This document shows positions 56,719-64,000 of a stretch of DNA of 64,000 nucleotides, piece after piece. The notes under the pieces were generated by a model that saw only the letters and a list, made by a program, of their open reading frames with translations, was not told the origin of the DNA and ran no database searches. Source of the DNA: Plesiocystis pacifica SIR-1 (GTDB lineage Bacteria; Myxococcota_A; Polyangia; Nannocystales; Nannocystaceae); assembly GCF_000170895.1 (NCBI RefSeq), contig NZ_ABCS01000006.1, positions 1-64,000 on the forward strand. Reading direction: 5' to 3'. Each line of letters begins with the position of its first letter. Within the stretch, counting starts at the first letter, position 1. The position numbers and the translations under genes are program-made.

Positions 56719-57021
56719 CTGGCTAGCTAGCAAGCGACTCGCTAGATAGGGCGCAATCGCGCCATGGGTCGTGAGTGAGGCGAAGTGGAGACGTCGATGA
56801 AACACGGCGACGGCGACGACGGGCATCGCGTGCCGACTCTTTGGTCTGCCGCGCAGGCCGGCCCCAAAACGGGTTCTAGCGAGAAGTCGAGCCGCACGAT
56901 CTGAAGAAGTGTCGAGGCGAAGAAAACGGATCCAAAAAACCAACAACAAATCTTGAGCACATTTAATCTGTGTAGTTCTCTCGTTTTAATGTTATGCGGC
57001 CTGTGACATCAACAGGCCCCC
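56719..57021. promoter_or_regulatory. Leader and promoter region of the HDO operon
   Basis: A 303-base gap, clearly less GC-rich than its flanks from about 56860 on. It contains a CTAG-rich stretch at 56718-56745, a GGCGC-AATC-GCGCC hairpin at 56749-56762 and an AT-rich segment (56930-56995, with TTTAAT and TTTTAAT as possible -10 sites). Nothing codes here. Exact promoter hexamers cannot be assigned. Confidence 0.45.
56998..57018 (+). promoter_or_regulatory. Inverted repeat right before the start codon of the HDO gene
   Basis: GGCCTGT and ACAGGCC form a perfect 7-bp inverted repeat around a 7-base centre GACATCA, ending 3 bases before ATG 57022. No ribosome site is visible here, so the hairpin could control translation, or the repeat could be an operator. 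Confidence 0.5.
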
Positions 57022-57768
57022 ATGTTTGACTCAGCTACCGACACTGTGCGGTCGTCGAGCATTGATCCCGTGGAGAAGTATGTCGACTTCTTCAACGATC
57101 TCTGTGCGCCCGACCAGATCTTCGAAGCATTCCGGGACCAGGTTCGGGAGAAGTCGCCGGCCCGCGCCAAGGTCATCGGCGCCCTCTGGTATCACCTCTC
57201 CGAAGCCATCGTCGACGTCCTATGCGTCGCCCTGGCCAAGCTGGAGACCCCCCAGATCCGACACCTGGTGGCGCAGACGGTCTACGAAGAACTCGGCGAG
57301 GCCAGCCCGGACCAGATCCACACCGACCTGCTGCGCCAGATGCTGCGGGTGGCCGATGTCACAGATGTCGACATTCTCCGCTACAGCGGTCACAAAGGCA
57401 TCAACGCGGCAATCGACGGACTCATGGGCCGGCTCCACGCCTGCCAGTCCGACGCCGAGGTTTGCGGGCTCCTGCTCGGCATGGAGCTGATCGCCTACCA
57501 AAACGTCGACAATGTCATCGACTACCTGAGCTACGACTCAGAGATCGGCACTGCAGTATCAGACACCCCCTGGGCGCGCCTGCATCACCAGCTCGAGGAG
57601 GGCCACATTCGCCGGGCCGTCAGCATCTTCGTGGACCACGTGACCGCGCTCCACGACCAGCGGCAGTTCACGAAGAGCTTCATGGCCACGATGCGCTTTT
57701 GGGACGAGTTTTGGTCGACCATCGCGGCCGAGGCCACCGGCCGGCCCCTCGCTGTTTCCACGGAATAA
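57022..57768 (+). CDS. Heme-oxygenase-like diiron oxidase (HDO family)
   Basis: This 248-residue all-helical protein carries the HDO/TenA-like iron-containing redox enzyme motif: VYEELGEASPDQIHTDLL (about 90-107, with the Glu/His ligands) plus AYQNVDNVIDY and HHQLEEGHIRRA, which likely provide further ligands. Such enzymes use two iron atoms and O2 to cleave C-C or C-N bonds or to oxidise amines and fatty acids (for example UndA, SznF). The gene has visibly lower GC than its neighbours, which may indicate transfer. It is the first gene of a tight operon with SDR, Fe/2OG dioxygenase and PLP genes. Confidence 0.75.
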   Translation: MFDSATDTVRSSSIDPVEKYVDFFNDLCAPDQIFEAFRDQVREKSPARAKVIGALWYHLSEAIVDVLCVALAKLETPQIRHLVAQTVYEELGEASPDQIHTDLLRQMLRVADVTDVDILRYSGHKGINAAIDGLMGRLHACQSDAEVCGLLLGMELIAYQNVDNVIDYLSYDSEIGTAVSDTPWARLHHQLEEGHIRRAVSIFVDHVTALHDQRQFTKSFMATMRFWDEFWSTIAAEATGRPLAVSTE

Positions 57769-57776
57769 CGCACCCC

Positions 57777-58565
57777 ATGGACATTGGTATTCGAGACCGG
57801 GTTGCGCTGGTCTGCGGCGCGAGCCGTGGTTTCGGCCGGGCCATCGCCACCAGCTTGGCGCGCGAAGGGGCCAAGCTGGTCATCTGCGCCCGGACGCCGG
57901 GGCCCTTGAACGACACCGCCGAAGCCCTGCGCAGCCTCGGCGCCGAGGTCCTCGCCGTGCCTGCGGACTTGGGCCGGGCGGAAGATCTGCAGCAACTCGT
58001 GGACGCGGTTCGCGAAGCCCACGACCGCCTGGAGATCCTGATCACGAACACCGCCCACCCCAAAATGGGGAACTTCGAGGCCCTCGACGAGGCCGACTGG
58101 CGCGCGGGCTTCGAGGAGCTGTTCCTGCCGACGCTGCGCCTGCTCGAGCTCTCGCTGCCGATCATGCGCGCGCAGGGCTGGGGCCGGGTGGTCAACATCT
58201 CGACCTCGGCGGTGCGCATCCCCAGCTCGACCTACCTGCTGTCCGGCGTGTTCCGGACGGCCCTCGCCTCGCTCAGCAAGTCCCTGGCCAACGAGTACGG
58301 GCCCCACGGCGTGTTGATCAACACCGTCTGCCCCGGGCTCTACCGCACGCCCCTGGGCGAGTCGCTGCTGGCCAGCGCGGCCGAGCGCCGCGGGGTCACC
58401 CTCGCCGAGGCCGAGGCCGACTACGCCAAGGACACCGCCCTGCGCCGCATCGGCGAGCCCGAGCAGCTCGGAGACTTCGTCGCCAGCTTGTGCGGGCGCC
58501 CTGGGGCTCACATCACCGGGCAGCTGCTCACCGTCGACGGCGGCAAGACCCCGAGCCTGTTTTGA
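57777..58565 (+). CDS. SDR family oxidoreductase lacking the canonical active-site lysine
   Basis: The gene encodes 262 residues from ATG 57777, 8 bases after the HDO gene. The NAD(P) motif GASRGFGRAI (about 14-23) is normal, and the N-terminal strand and NISTSAV (Ser region) are present. At the catalytic position the sequence is TYLLSGVFRTAL: Tyr 153 is followed by Gly 157 rather than Lys. A divergent subgroup of SDRs with this pattern exists, and their activity is uncertain. The end VDGGKTPSLF is standard. It is probably a reductase of the operon product or a divergent dehydrogenase. Confidence 0.82.
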   Translation: MDIGIRDRVALVCGASRGFGRAIATSLAREGAKLVICARTPGPLNDTAEALRSLGAEVLAVPADLGRAEDLQQLVDAVREAHDRLEILITNTAHPKMGNFEALDEADWRAGFEELFLPTLRLLELSLPIMRAQGWGRVVNISTSAVRIPSSTYLLSGVFRTALASLSKSLANEYGPHGVLINTVCPGLYRTPLGESLLASAAERRGVTLAEAEADYAKDTALRRIGEPEQLGDFVASLCGRPGAHITGQLLTVDGGKTPSLF

Positions 58566-58569
58566 CACG

Positions 58570-59469
58570 ATGGACACGCCGACGCCCCCGCCCAAGCCCG
58601 CGCACCCGCTGAGCGCCGAGCAGCTCGCCGCCTTCGAGCGCGACGGCGTGGTGATCGTGCGCGGCCTGTTCTCGCCGGACGAGCTCGAGGTCTTGCGCGC
58701 GACCTGTGACCCGGCCCGCGACCTGAGCGAGCTGCAGACCGAGGTCCGCGACGGGGCGCGCACCTACAAGGTGGCGATCTGGACCCGGCTCGACGAGAGC
58801 CTGTTCGGCAAGCTCCCGCGCACGCCTCGGGTGGTCCGGGCCGCCGAGGCCCTGCTCGGGGAGCCCGTCTACCACTGGCACTCCAAGCTGCTGCGCAAGC
58901 TCCCCGGCGACGGGGGCGTGGGCATCCACCAGGACTACGCGACCTGGTACGAGGACGGCTGCCTCGGGCCGCAGATGCTGACCTGCACCGTGGCGATCCA
59001 TCGCAACGACCGGGCCAACGGCTGCGTGGCCTTCGTGCCCGGCTCGCACAAGCTCGCCCGCATCCACCGGGTCCGCCTGGGCGAGACCAGCGACACCCAC
59101 GGGCCCGAGCCCGCGCGCGTGGCCGAGATCCTGCGTCGGCGCGGTCAGATCCACGGCGAGCTCGAGCCCGGCGACGCGCTCTTTTTCCACTGCATGACCC
59201 TGCACGCGTCGGGGCCCAACCTGTCCGCGACCCCGCGCAGCGTCGTCCACCTCAGCTACAACGCCGTCTCCAACCAGCCCATCCCGCGCCCTGGCCAGGC
59301 CCACCACCGCTACCGGCCGCTCGCGCTCGTCGCCGACGACTACCTGCGCGCGCGGGACTACAGCGCGGTCTACGAGGCCGACACCTTCCACGCCCGGGAG
59401 ACCGAGGACGACCCCGCGGCGGGCATCTTCTACCGCCAGCGCGACCAGGACGTCGACGCGCACGGGTGA
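58570..59469 (+). CDS. PhyH-type Fe(II)/2-oxoglutarate dioxygenase
   Basis: This 299-residue protein belongs to the phytanoyl-CoA dioxygenase family: the facial triad is H120-x-D122 (GIHQDYATW) and H212 (LHASGPN), and the 2-oxoglutarate-binding Arg is R223 (TPRSVVHLSY). The N-terminus starts with a conserved AAFERDGVVIVRGLFSPDEL segment. It should hydroxylate or otherwise oxidise an aliphatic or amino-acid substrate. It follows the SDR after 4 bases and precedes the aminomutase-like gene by 4, so they are probably a single transcript. Confidence 0.88.
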   Translation: MDTPTPPPKPAHPLSAEQLAAFERDGVVIVRGLFSPDELEVLRATCDPARDLSELQTEVRDGARTYKVAIWTRLDESLFGKLPRTPRVVRAAEALLGEPVYHWHSKLLRKLPGDGGVGIHQDYATWYEDGCLGPQMLTCTVAIHRNDRANGCVAFVPGSHKLARIHRVRLGETSDTHGPEPARVAEILRRRGQIHGELEPGDALFFHCMTLHASGPNLSATPRSVVHLSYNAVSNQPIPRPGQAHHRYRPLALVADDYLRARDYSAVYEADTFHARETEDDPAAGIFYRQRDQDVDAHG

Positions 59470-59473
59470 GAGC

Positions 59474-60832
59474 ATGAGCGCGATCGTCCAGCGATACCGG
59501 GCGCGCTTCGCCGACCACGAGGCCCTCGCCGAGCGCGCCCGAGCCAGCTTGCCCGGCGGGGTGAGCAGCGACAGCCGGCGCCTCGCGCCCTTCCCGCTGA
59601 CCATGGTCCGGGCCGAGGGCCCGCGCAAGTGGGACGCCGCGGGGCGCCCCTTCGTGGATCTGTGGTGCGGCCACGGAGCCCTGCTGTTTGGCCACGCCGC
59701 CCCCGAGCTCGTCGAGGCCGTGGCCGGCCAGGTCGCTCGGGGCACGCACTTTGGGGCCTGCCAGCTCGCGACCACCGAGTGGGCCGAGCGCATCCTCGCG
59801 GCCTTCCCCAGCGCCGAGCGGGTGCGCTTCACCGCCTCGGGCACCGAGGCCGTGCACCTCGCCGTCCGCCTGGCCCGGGCGCACACCGGCCGGAGCAAGG
59901 TGCTGCGCTTCGTCGGGCACTACCACGGCTGGCTGGGCGAGCTGGGCCCCGCGGCCCTCGAGCTCCCCGCCCCCGGGCTCGCCTTCGATCCGGCCCTGGC
60001 CCTCGAGCGCGCCCAGGTCCTCGTGTGCGCCCACGACCTCGACGCCGTCGCCCAGGCCTTCGAGCGCGAGCCCGACATCGCCGCGGTCGTGCTCGAGCCC
60101 ACGGGGCCGTGCTCGGGGGTCGTCCCCCTCTCGGCCGCCTTCGTCCGCGGGCTCCGAAGCCTGACGCGGCGCCGCGGCGCGGCGCTGATCTTCGACGAGA
60201 TCGTCACCGGCTTTCGCGTGGGCCCTGGGGGCGCCCAGGCCCTGCTCGAGGTCGAGCCCGACCTCACGACCCTCGCCAAGATCACCTGCGGCGGCCTCCC
60301 GGGCGGCGCCGTCGCGGGCACCCGCGCGCTGATGGACCAGCTCGACGGCTCCATCCCCCACCTCGGCACCTTCTCGGGCAACCCGCTGTCCGCCGCCGCG
60401 GGCCTGGCCTGCCTGCGCCGCATCGCCGCCGACCGACCCCACGCCGGCCTGGCCGACACCGGCAGGCGCCTGCGCGCCCGGCTCAACGCGCTGTTCGACG
60501 CCCGCGGCCTCGACTGGCTGGTCTACGGCGAGGGCTCTTGCCTCAAGCTGCTCATGGGCCACGGCCAGCCCGGCGCCGCCGGTCGGCTCGACGCCGCCGC
60601 CCTCGAGCCCGCGACCTTGCTGCGCCGCGTCCACGGCCCGACCTGGAGACGGCTGCGCCTGGCCCTGCTGCTCGAGGGGGTCGACATGTCCCCGAGCAGC
60701 TTCGTGTCCACCGCCCACGGCCCGGCCGAGCTCGACACCGTCGCCGCCGCCTTCGAAGCCGCCCTCGACGCCCTCGAGCGCGAGGGCGCCCTGTCCCCGA
60801 CTGCGAGACCCGCCCATGCCCGCGACCTTTGA
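59474..60832 (+). CDS. Class III PLP-dependent aminotransferase/aminomutase (GSAM-like)
   Basis: This 452-residue enzyme has class III features: LPGGVSSDSRRLAPFP, WCGHGALLFGH, ASGTEAVHLAVRLARA, a YHGW motif, IFDEIVTGFRVG and TLAKITCGGLPGGAVAG, in which K269 is the likely PLP lysine. The beginning LPGGVSSDSR and the overall length resemble glutamate-1-semialdehyde 2,1-aminomutase, but the flanking genes are not tetrapyrrole genes, so it is more likely a specialised transaminase or aminomutase for the operon. The last 17 bases overlap the next gene. Confidence 0.87.
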   Translation: MSAIVQRYRARFADHEALAERARASLPGGVSSDSRRLAPFPLTMVRAEGPRKWDAAGRPFVDLWCGHGALLFGHAAPELVEAVAGQVARGTHFGACQLATTEWAERILAAFPSAERVRFTASGTEAVHLAVRLARAHTGRSKVLRFVGHYHGWLGELGPAALELPAPGLAFDPALALERAQVLVCAHDLDAVAQAFEREPDIAAVVLEPTGPCSGVVPLSAAFVRGLRSLTRRRGAALIFDEIVTGFRVGPGGAQALLEVEPDLTTLAKITCGGLPGGAVAGTRALMDQLDGSIPHLGTFSGNPLSAAAGLACLRRIAADRPHAGLADTGRRLRARLNALFDARGLDWLVYGEGSCLKLLMGHGQPGAAGRLDAAALEPATLLRRVHGPTWRRLRLALLLEGVDMSPSSFVSTAHGPAELDTVAAAFEAALDALEREGALSPTARPAHARDL

Positions 60833-61796
60833 CCTCCCCCTCGACGCGCTGCCCGACTACGCCGGGACCAACCCGCGCCCCGCCGACTTCGACGCCTACT
60901 GGGAGCGCGGCCTGGCCGAAATGCGCAGCGTCGACGCCCAGGTCAGCCTCGAGGCCGCCGCCTTTCAGGTGCCCTTCGCCCGCTGCGAGCACCTGCGCTT
61001 CACCGGCGTCGGGGGCTCAAGGGTGCACGCCAAGCTCCTGCGCCCGATCAACCCAAGCGCGAAGGGCCCAGGCCCGGCCCTGCTGCGCTTTCACCCCTAC
61101 GCCAAGAGCAGCGGCGACTGGAGCGAGCACCTGCACTACGTCGCCCTGGGCTTCACCGTCGCCGCCCTCGACGTGCGCGGCCAGGGCGGGCTGTCCGAGG
61201 ACCTCTCGCCGATCCGCGGCAACACCCTGCGCGGGCACATCGTGCGCGGCCTGTCCGACGACCCCGAGCGCCTGTTCTACCGCCAGGTGTTCCTGGACAC
61301 CGCCCAGCTCGCCGGCATCGTCATGAAGCTCGACGAGGTCGACCAGGACCGCGTCGCCGTGACCGGCATGAGCCAGGGCGGCGGGCTGGCCCTGGCCTGC
61401 GCCGCGCTCACGCCCCGGGTCCGCCTCGCCGCCCCGGTCGCGCCTTTTTTGTCGGACTACAAGCGGGTCTGGACCATCGATCTGGCCCGCGACGGCTACG
61501 CCCAGCTGCAGGAGTACTTCCGCCGCTTCGACCCCCTGCACGAGCGCGAGGACGAGGTGTTCACCAAGCTCGGCTACATCGACGTCCAGCACCTGTGCTC
61601 GCGCATCCGCGCCAAGGTGATGCTGAGCGTGGGCTTGATGGACACGGTCTGCCCGCCGTCGACCCAGTTCGCCGCCTACAACAAGATCACCGCGCCCAAG
61701 TCGACGCTGATCTACCCGGACTTTGGCCACGAGATCCCGCCCGGCAACGAGGACCGCGTGCTCGGCTTCGTGCGCACGCTGTGCGCGGACGCCTGA
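60816..61796 (+). CDS. Acetyl xylan esterase-like alpha/beta hydrolase
   Basis: This 326-residue protein matches the AXE1/cephalosporin C deacetylase family: DYAGTNPRPADFDAYWERGL, ALDVRGQGGLSED, GMSQGG (nucleophile Ser 186) and a final DFGHEIPPG with the catalytic His. Asp in GLMDTVCPP completes the triad. This family deacetylates small esters such as acetylated sugars, cephalosporin C or intermediates. The gene overlaps the preceding one by 17 bases and shares the operon. Confidence 0.88.
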   Translation: MPATFDLPLDALPDYAGTNPRPADFDAYWERGLAEMRSVDAQVSLEAAAFQVPFARCEHLRFTGVGGSRVHAKLLRPINPSAKGPGPALLRFHPYAKSSGDWSEHLHYVALGFTVAALDVRGQGGLSEDLSPIRGNTLRGHIVRGLSDDPERLFYRQVFLDTAQLAGIVMKLDEVDQDRVAVTGMSQGGGLALACAALTPRVRLAAPVAPFLSDYKRVWTIDLARDGYAQLQEYFRRFDPLHEREDEVFTKLGYIDVQHLCSRIRAKVMLSVGLMDTVCPPSTQFAAYNKITAPKSTLIYPDFGHEIPPGNEDRVLGFVRTLCADA

Positions 61797-61817
61797 GCGA
61801 AGGAGAGGAGCTCCGCC

Positions 61818-62831
61818 GTGCCCCGCCCCGTCGTCGCCATCTTGGACTTCGAGCCCGGCAAGCACTTCGCCGTCGCCGACGTCGAGGCTGCGGTCTTGGG
61901 CTCCGAGGTCGAGCTGCGCCTGCTCCGGGCCCGGGCCAGCGCCGCGGTCCTGCCGGCCCTCGCCGACGCCGACGCGATCATCGTGTGGAGCCGCTTCGAG
62001 CTCGACGCCGACGCCCTCGCTACGCTCGAGCGCTGCCGGGGCATCGTGTGCGCGTCCGTGGGCTACGAGCACGTCGACCTCGAGGCCGCCCGCGCTCGGG
62101 GCATCCCCGTGTGCAACGTGCCCGACTACGGCACCGAGGAGGTGGCCGACCACGCGACGGCCCTGCTCCTGGGCCTGGCGCGCAAGCTCGCCGTGCTCGA
62201 CCGCAGCGTCCGCGAGGGTCAGTGGGACTGGCAGCTCGGCGGGATGCCGACGCGCCTGCGCGGGCAGAGCCTGGGCGTCGTCGGCTTTGGGCGGATCGGG
62301 GCGGCCTTCACCCGCCGGGCCCAGGCCTTCGGGCTCGAGCCCGCGTTCTTCGATCCGCACGTCCCCAGCGGCGTCGAGAAGGTCCTCGGCGTGCGCCGCT
62401 GCGAGAGCCTCGACGAGCTCCTCGAGGGCGCCCAGGTCCTGTCGATCCACGCCTCGGCCAACCCGGCCAACCGCGGCCTCATCGGCGCCGAGGCCCTCGC
62501 CAAGCTGCCCCGGGGCGCCCTGCTGATCAACACCGCGCGCGGGAGCCTGGTCGACACCCAGGCCGTCGTCGACGCCCTCGCCAGCGGCCAGCTCGGCGGC
62601 GCCGGCCTCGACGTGCTCGCCGAAGAGCCCGCCCCCGAGCTCCACCCCGGCCTGCTCGCCTCGCCCAAGGTCCTGCTCACGCCCCACGCCGCGTGGGCCT
62701 CGGCCCAGAGCTTCGCCGAGAACCGGCGCAAGGCCGCGCGCAAGGCCGCCCTGCTGCTCCAGGGTCGGCCCGTCCGCGACCGCGTCGACGCCCCCTTCGC
62801 CCTCCCCGTCCCCGTCCCCGTCTCACCATGA
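61818..62831 (+). CDS. D-isomer-specific 2-hydroxyacid dehydrogenase
   Basis: The gene encodes 337 residues from GTG 61818, with AGGAGAGGAG just upstream. The NAD-binding domain has VVGFGRIGAAF and the catalytic Arg of NTARGSLVD, the Glu region of EEPAPELHP and the His of TPHAAWAS. The N-terminal substrate part differs from known phosphoglycerate or hydroxypyruvate enzymes, so the substrate is unknown. It overlaps the following YggS gene by 4 bases. This and the PLP enzymes suggest amino-acid/2-oxoacid interconversion. Confidence 0.88.
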   Translation: MPRPVVAILDFEPGKHFAVADVEAAVLGSEVELRLLRARASAAVLPALADADAIIVWSRFELDADALATLERCRGIVCASVGYEHVDLEAARARGIPVCNVPDYGTEEVADHATALLLGLARKLAVLDRSVREGQWDWQLGGMPTRLRGQSLGVVGFGRIGAAFTRRAQAFGLEPAFFDPHVPSGVEKVLGVRRCESLDELLEGAQVLSIHASANPANRGLIGAEALAKLPRGALLINTARGSLVDTQAVVDALASGQLGGAGLDVLAEEPAPELHPGLLASPKVLLTPHAAWASAQSFAENRRKAARKAALLLQGRPVRDRVDAPFALPVPVPVSP

Positions 62832-63508
62832 ACACCGCCCAACGCCTCCTCGCCATCCGCGAGCGCCTCCACGCCGCCTGCCTCGCCGCCGAGCGGGACC
62901 CCAGCCAGGTCCACCTCGTCGCCGTGTCCAAGACCTTCCCCGCCGAAGCCCTCGACCCGGCCTACGAGCTCGGGCAGCGCCACTTCGGAGAGAACTACGC
63001 CCAGGAGCTGCGCGACAAGGCCGAGCGCTTCGAGGGCCTCGGCGTCACCGACCTCAGCTGGCACTTCATCGGTCGGCTGCAGAGCAACAAGATCAAGCAC
63101 ATCGCCCCGCGCGCGCGCTACGTGCACGCCGTCGAAAAGCGCAGCCACGCCGAGGCCCTGGCCAAGCACGCGACGGGCCCCCTGAGCATCTTCTTGTCCG
63201 TGAACATCGGCGAGGAGGCGTCCAAGGGCGGGGTCCTGCCGACCGAGGTCCTGGCCCGCGCCGAGGAGCTCGACGCCGTCGAGGGCCTCGACCTGTGCGG
63301 GCTGATGTGCATGCCGCCGCGCTGCGAGGACCCCGAGGACGCCGCGCCCTACTTCGCCCGCATGGCCGAGCTGGCCGAGGCCGGCCGGGCCCACGGCCTG
63401 CAGCTGCGCGAGCTGTCCATGGGCATGAGCCACGACTTCCACGTCGCCGTGCGCTACGGCGCGACCTTTGTCCGGGTCGGCAGCGCCATCTTCGGCAAGC
63501 GCAGCTGA
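62828..63508 (+). CDS. yggS: YggS-family PLP homeostasis protein
   Basis: The gene encodes 226 residues from ATG 62828. Signature pieces are VHLVAVSKTFP (PLP Lys 35), RHFGENYAQEL, WHFIGRLQSNKIKHI, VNIGEEASKGG and LSMGMSHDFHVAV. YggS (PROSC) proteins bind PLP and stabilise its supply. Its presence, overlapping the dehydrogenase gene, in an operon with a PLP aminotransferase is coherent. Confidence 0.9.
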   Translation: MNTAQRLLAIRERLHAACLAAERDPSQVHLVAVSKTFPAEALDPAYELGQRHFGENYAQELRDKAERFEGLGVTDLSWHFIGRLQSNKIKHIAPRARYVHAVEKRSHAEALAKHATGPLSIFLSVNIGEEASKGGVLPTEVLARAEELDAVEGLDLCGLMCMPPRCEDPEDAAPYFARMAELAEAGRAHGLQLRELSMGMSHDFHVAVRYGATFVRVGSAIFGKRS

Positions 63509-63538
63509 GCCCCTTTCTCAGACCTCCCCGGAGCCGCC

Positions 63539-64000
63539 ATGACCACCCTCGAGCTGCCCCTCCAGTCCACCATCACCCACCGCTTCCGCGCCCTCGAGCT
63601 CCCCGAGGCGCTGTTCCAGACCATCGTCGACCAGGCGCGCTGGGTCACCACCCCGACCTTCAAAAAGCGCGGGCGCATGGCCCTTTTCACCCTCGACGAG
63701 CCGATCTCGCCCACGGGCCGCCCGGACATCCGCCTGCGCGCGGTGAAGATGAAGGGCGTCGGCGCCTACAACCCGCCGGCCCCGGGCAGCCGCTTCCGCG
63801 ACAAGCTGCTCGACGACTACAGCGACGAGCCCGTCCCGCCCACGACCCTGCCGCTGACCAGCTTCGTCACCTACCCCCACTTCGGCATCGACCGCGAGGG
63901 CGAGTTCATGTTCGCCTACAGCGCCCTGGCGCCCGTGGGCGGCATCCTCCACAGCCGCGCGCTGCTCGAGTACCGCAACGCCGAGACCCTGCTGCGCCAC
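63539..64000 (+). CDS. Unknown protein, C-terminally truncated by the window end
   Basis: The reading frame opens at ATG 63539, 30 bases after YggS, and stays open for 154 codons to the window end. It starts MTTLELPLQSTITHRFRAL and contains a Pro/Gly-rich region (NPPAPGSRFRD) and VTYPHFGIDREGEF. No signal peptide or known domain is visible. It has the same strand and spacing as the operon and may be its last gene or the start of another. Function unknown. Confidence 0.6.
   Translation, partial: MTTLELPLQSTITHRFRALELPEALFQTIVDQARWVTTPTFKKRGRMALFTLDEPISPTGRPDIRLRAVKMKGVGAYNPPAPGSRFRDKLLDDYSDEPVPPTTLPLTSFVTYPHFGIDREGEFMFAYSALAPVGGILHSRALLEYRNAETLLRH

Overview
The window is about 70% GC or higher. 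It is full of lipoproteins whose lipobox cysteine is followed by long Thr/Glu/Asp/Ser linkers, and several carry CGNG...E.CDDGN cysteine-rich repeats of the type annotated in Myxococcus relatives. With a TPR-bearing Ser/Thr kinase and 4-bp gene overlaps, this points to a myxobacterium, most likely of the Nannocystineae type. That taxonomic call is inference. I saw no rRNA, tRNA, CRISPR array or insertion sequence.

Region 1 (1-18.65 kb, all minus strand) is most of an extracellular contractile injection system (eCIS, Afp/PVC-like). In transcription order it encodes a DUF4255 cap-like protein, an unknown protein, the sheath, three tube-type proteins, a DUF5908 protein, a LysM baseplate protein, a VgrG-like spike, a 58-residue protein, gp25, a PAAR-like tip, the two large baseplate proteins, a fibre and the start of the tape measure. 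The ATPase and any toxins are not in the window and may lie beyond base 1.

Region 2 (19-26.9 kb) holds an SseB-like protein, two tandem paralogous cysteine-rich lipoproteins, and an overlapping pair encoding a five-heme cytochrome c and a multicopper oxidase, both lipoproteins. A leader with hairpins and a terminator precedes the cytochrome. A glycine-zipper protein follows.

Region 3 (26.9-41.2 kb) is mixed: a Rieske oxygenase, an NAD-epimerase/CPBP-protease fusion, an enoyl-CoA hydratase/YbaK pair, a divergent SDR/AraC pair, lipoproteins, and a probable selenocysteine-containing peroxiredoxin lipoprotein with an in-frame TGA and a SECIS-like hairpin. A two-domain RCK protein and an ECF sigma factor with a membrane TPR partner complete it. 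An 83-bp tandem hairpin repeat at 39.6-39.8 kb is related to the element before the cytochrome gene.

Region 4 (41.3-56.7 kb) has FG-GAP and propeller lipoproteins, a nitrobindin-like barrel, a second Rieske oxygenase, a large Ser/Thr kinase with a helical repeat tail, and a bacterial poly(ADP-ribose) polymerase (WGR plus catalytic domain, H-Y-E triad) followed by an unknown partner. Two more lipoproteins follow, one of them DUF1684.

Region 5 (57.0-64.0 kb) is a tightly packed plus-strand operon. It encodes a heme-oxygenase-like diiron oxidase, an SDR without the usual YxxxK lysine, a PhyH-type Fe/2OG dioxygenase, a class III (GSAM-like) PLP enzyme, an acetyl-xylan-esterase-like hydrolase, a D-2-hydroxyacid dehydrogenase, a YggS-type PLP protein and an unknown protein cut by the window end. 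It looks like a biosynthetic or catabolic pathway of unknown product and is one of the best candidates for an undescribed system, with the selenoprotein and the PARP cassette.
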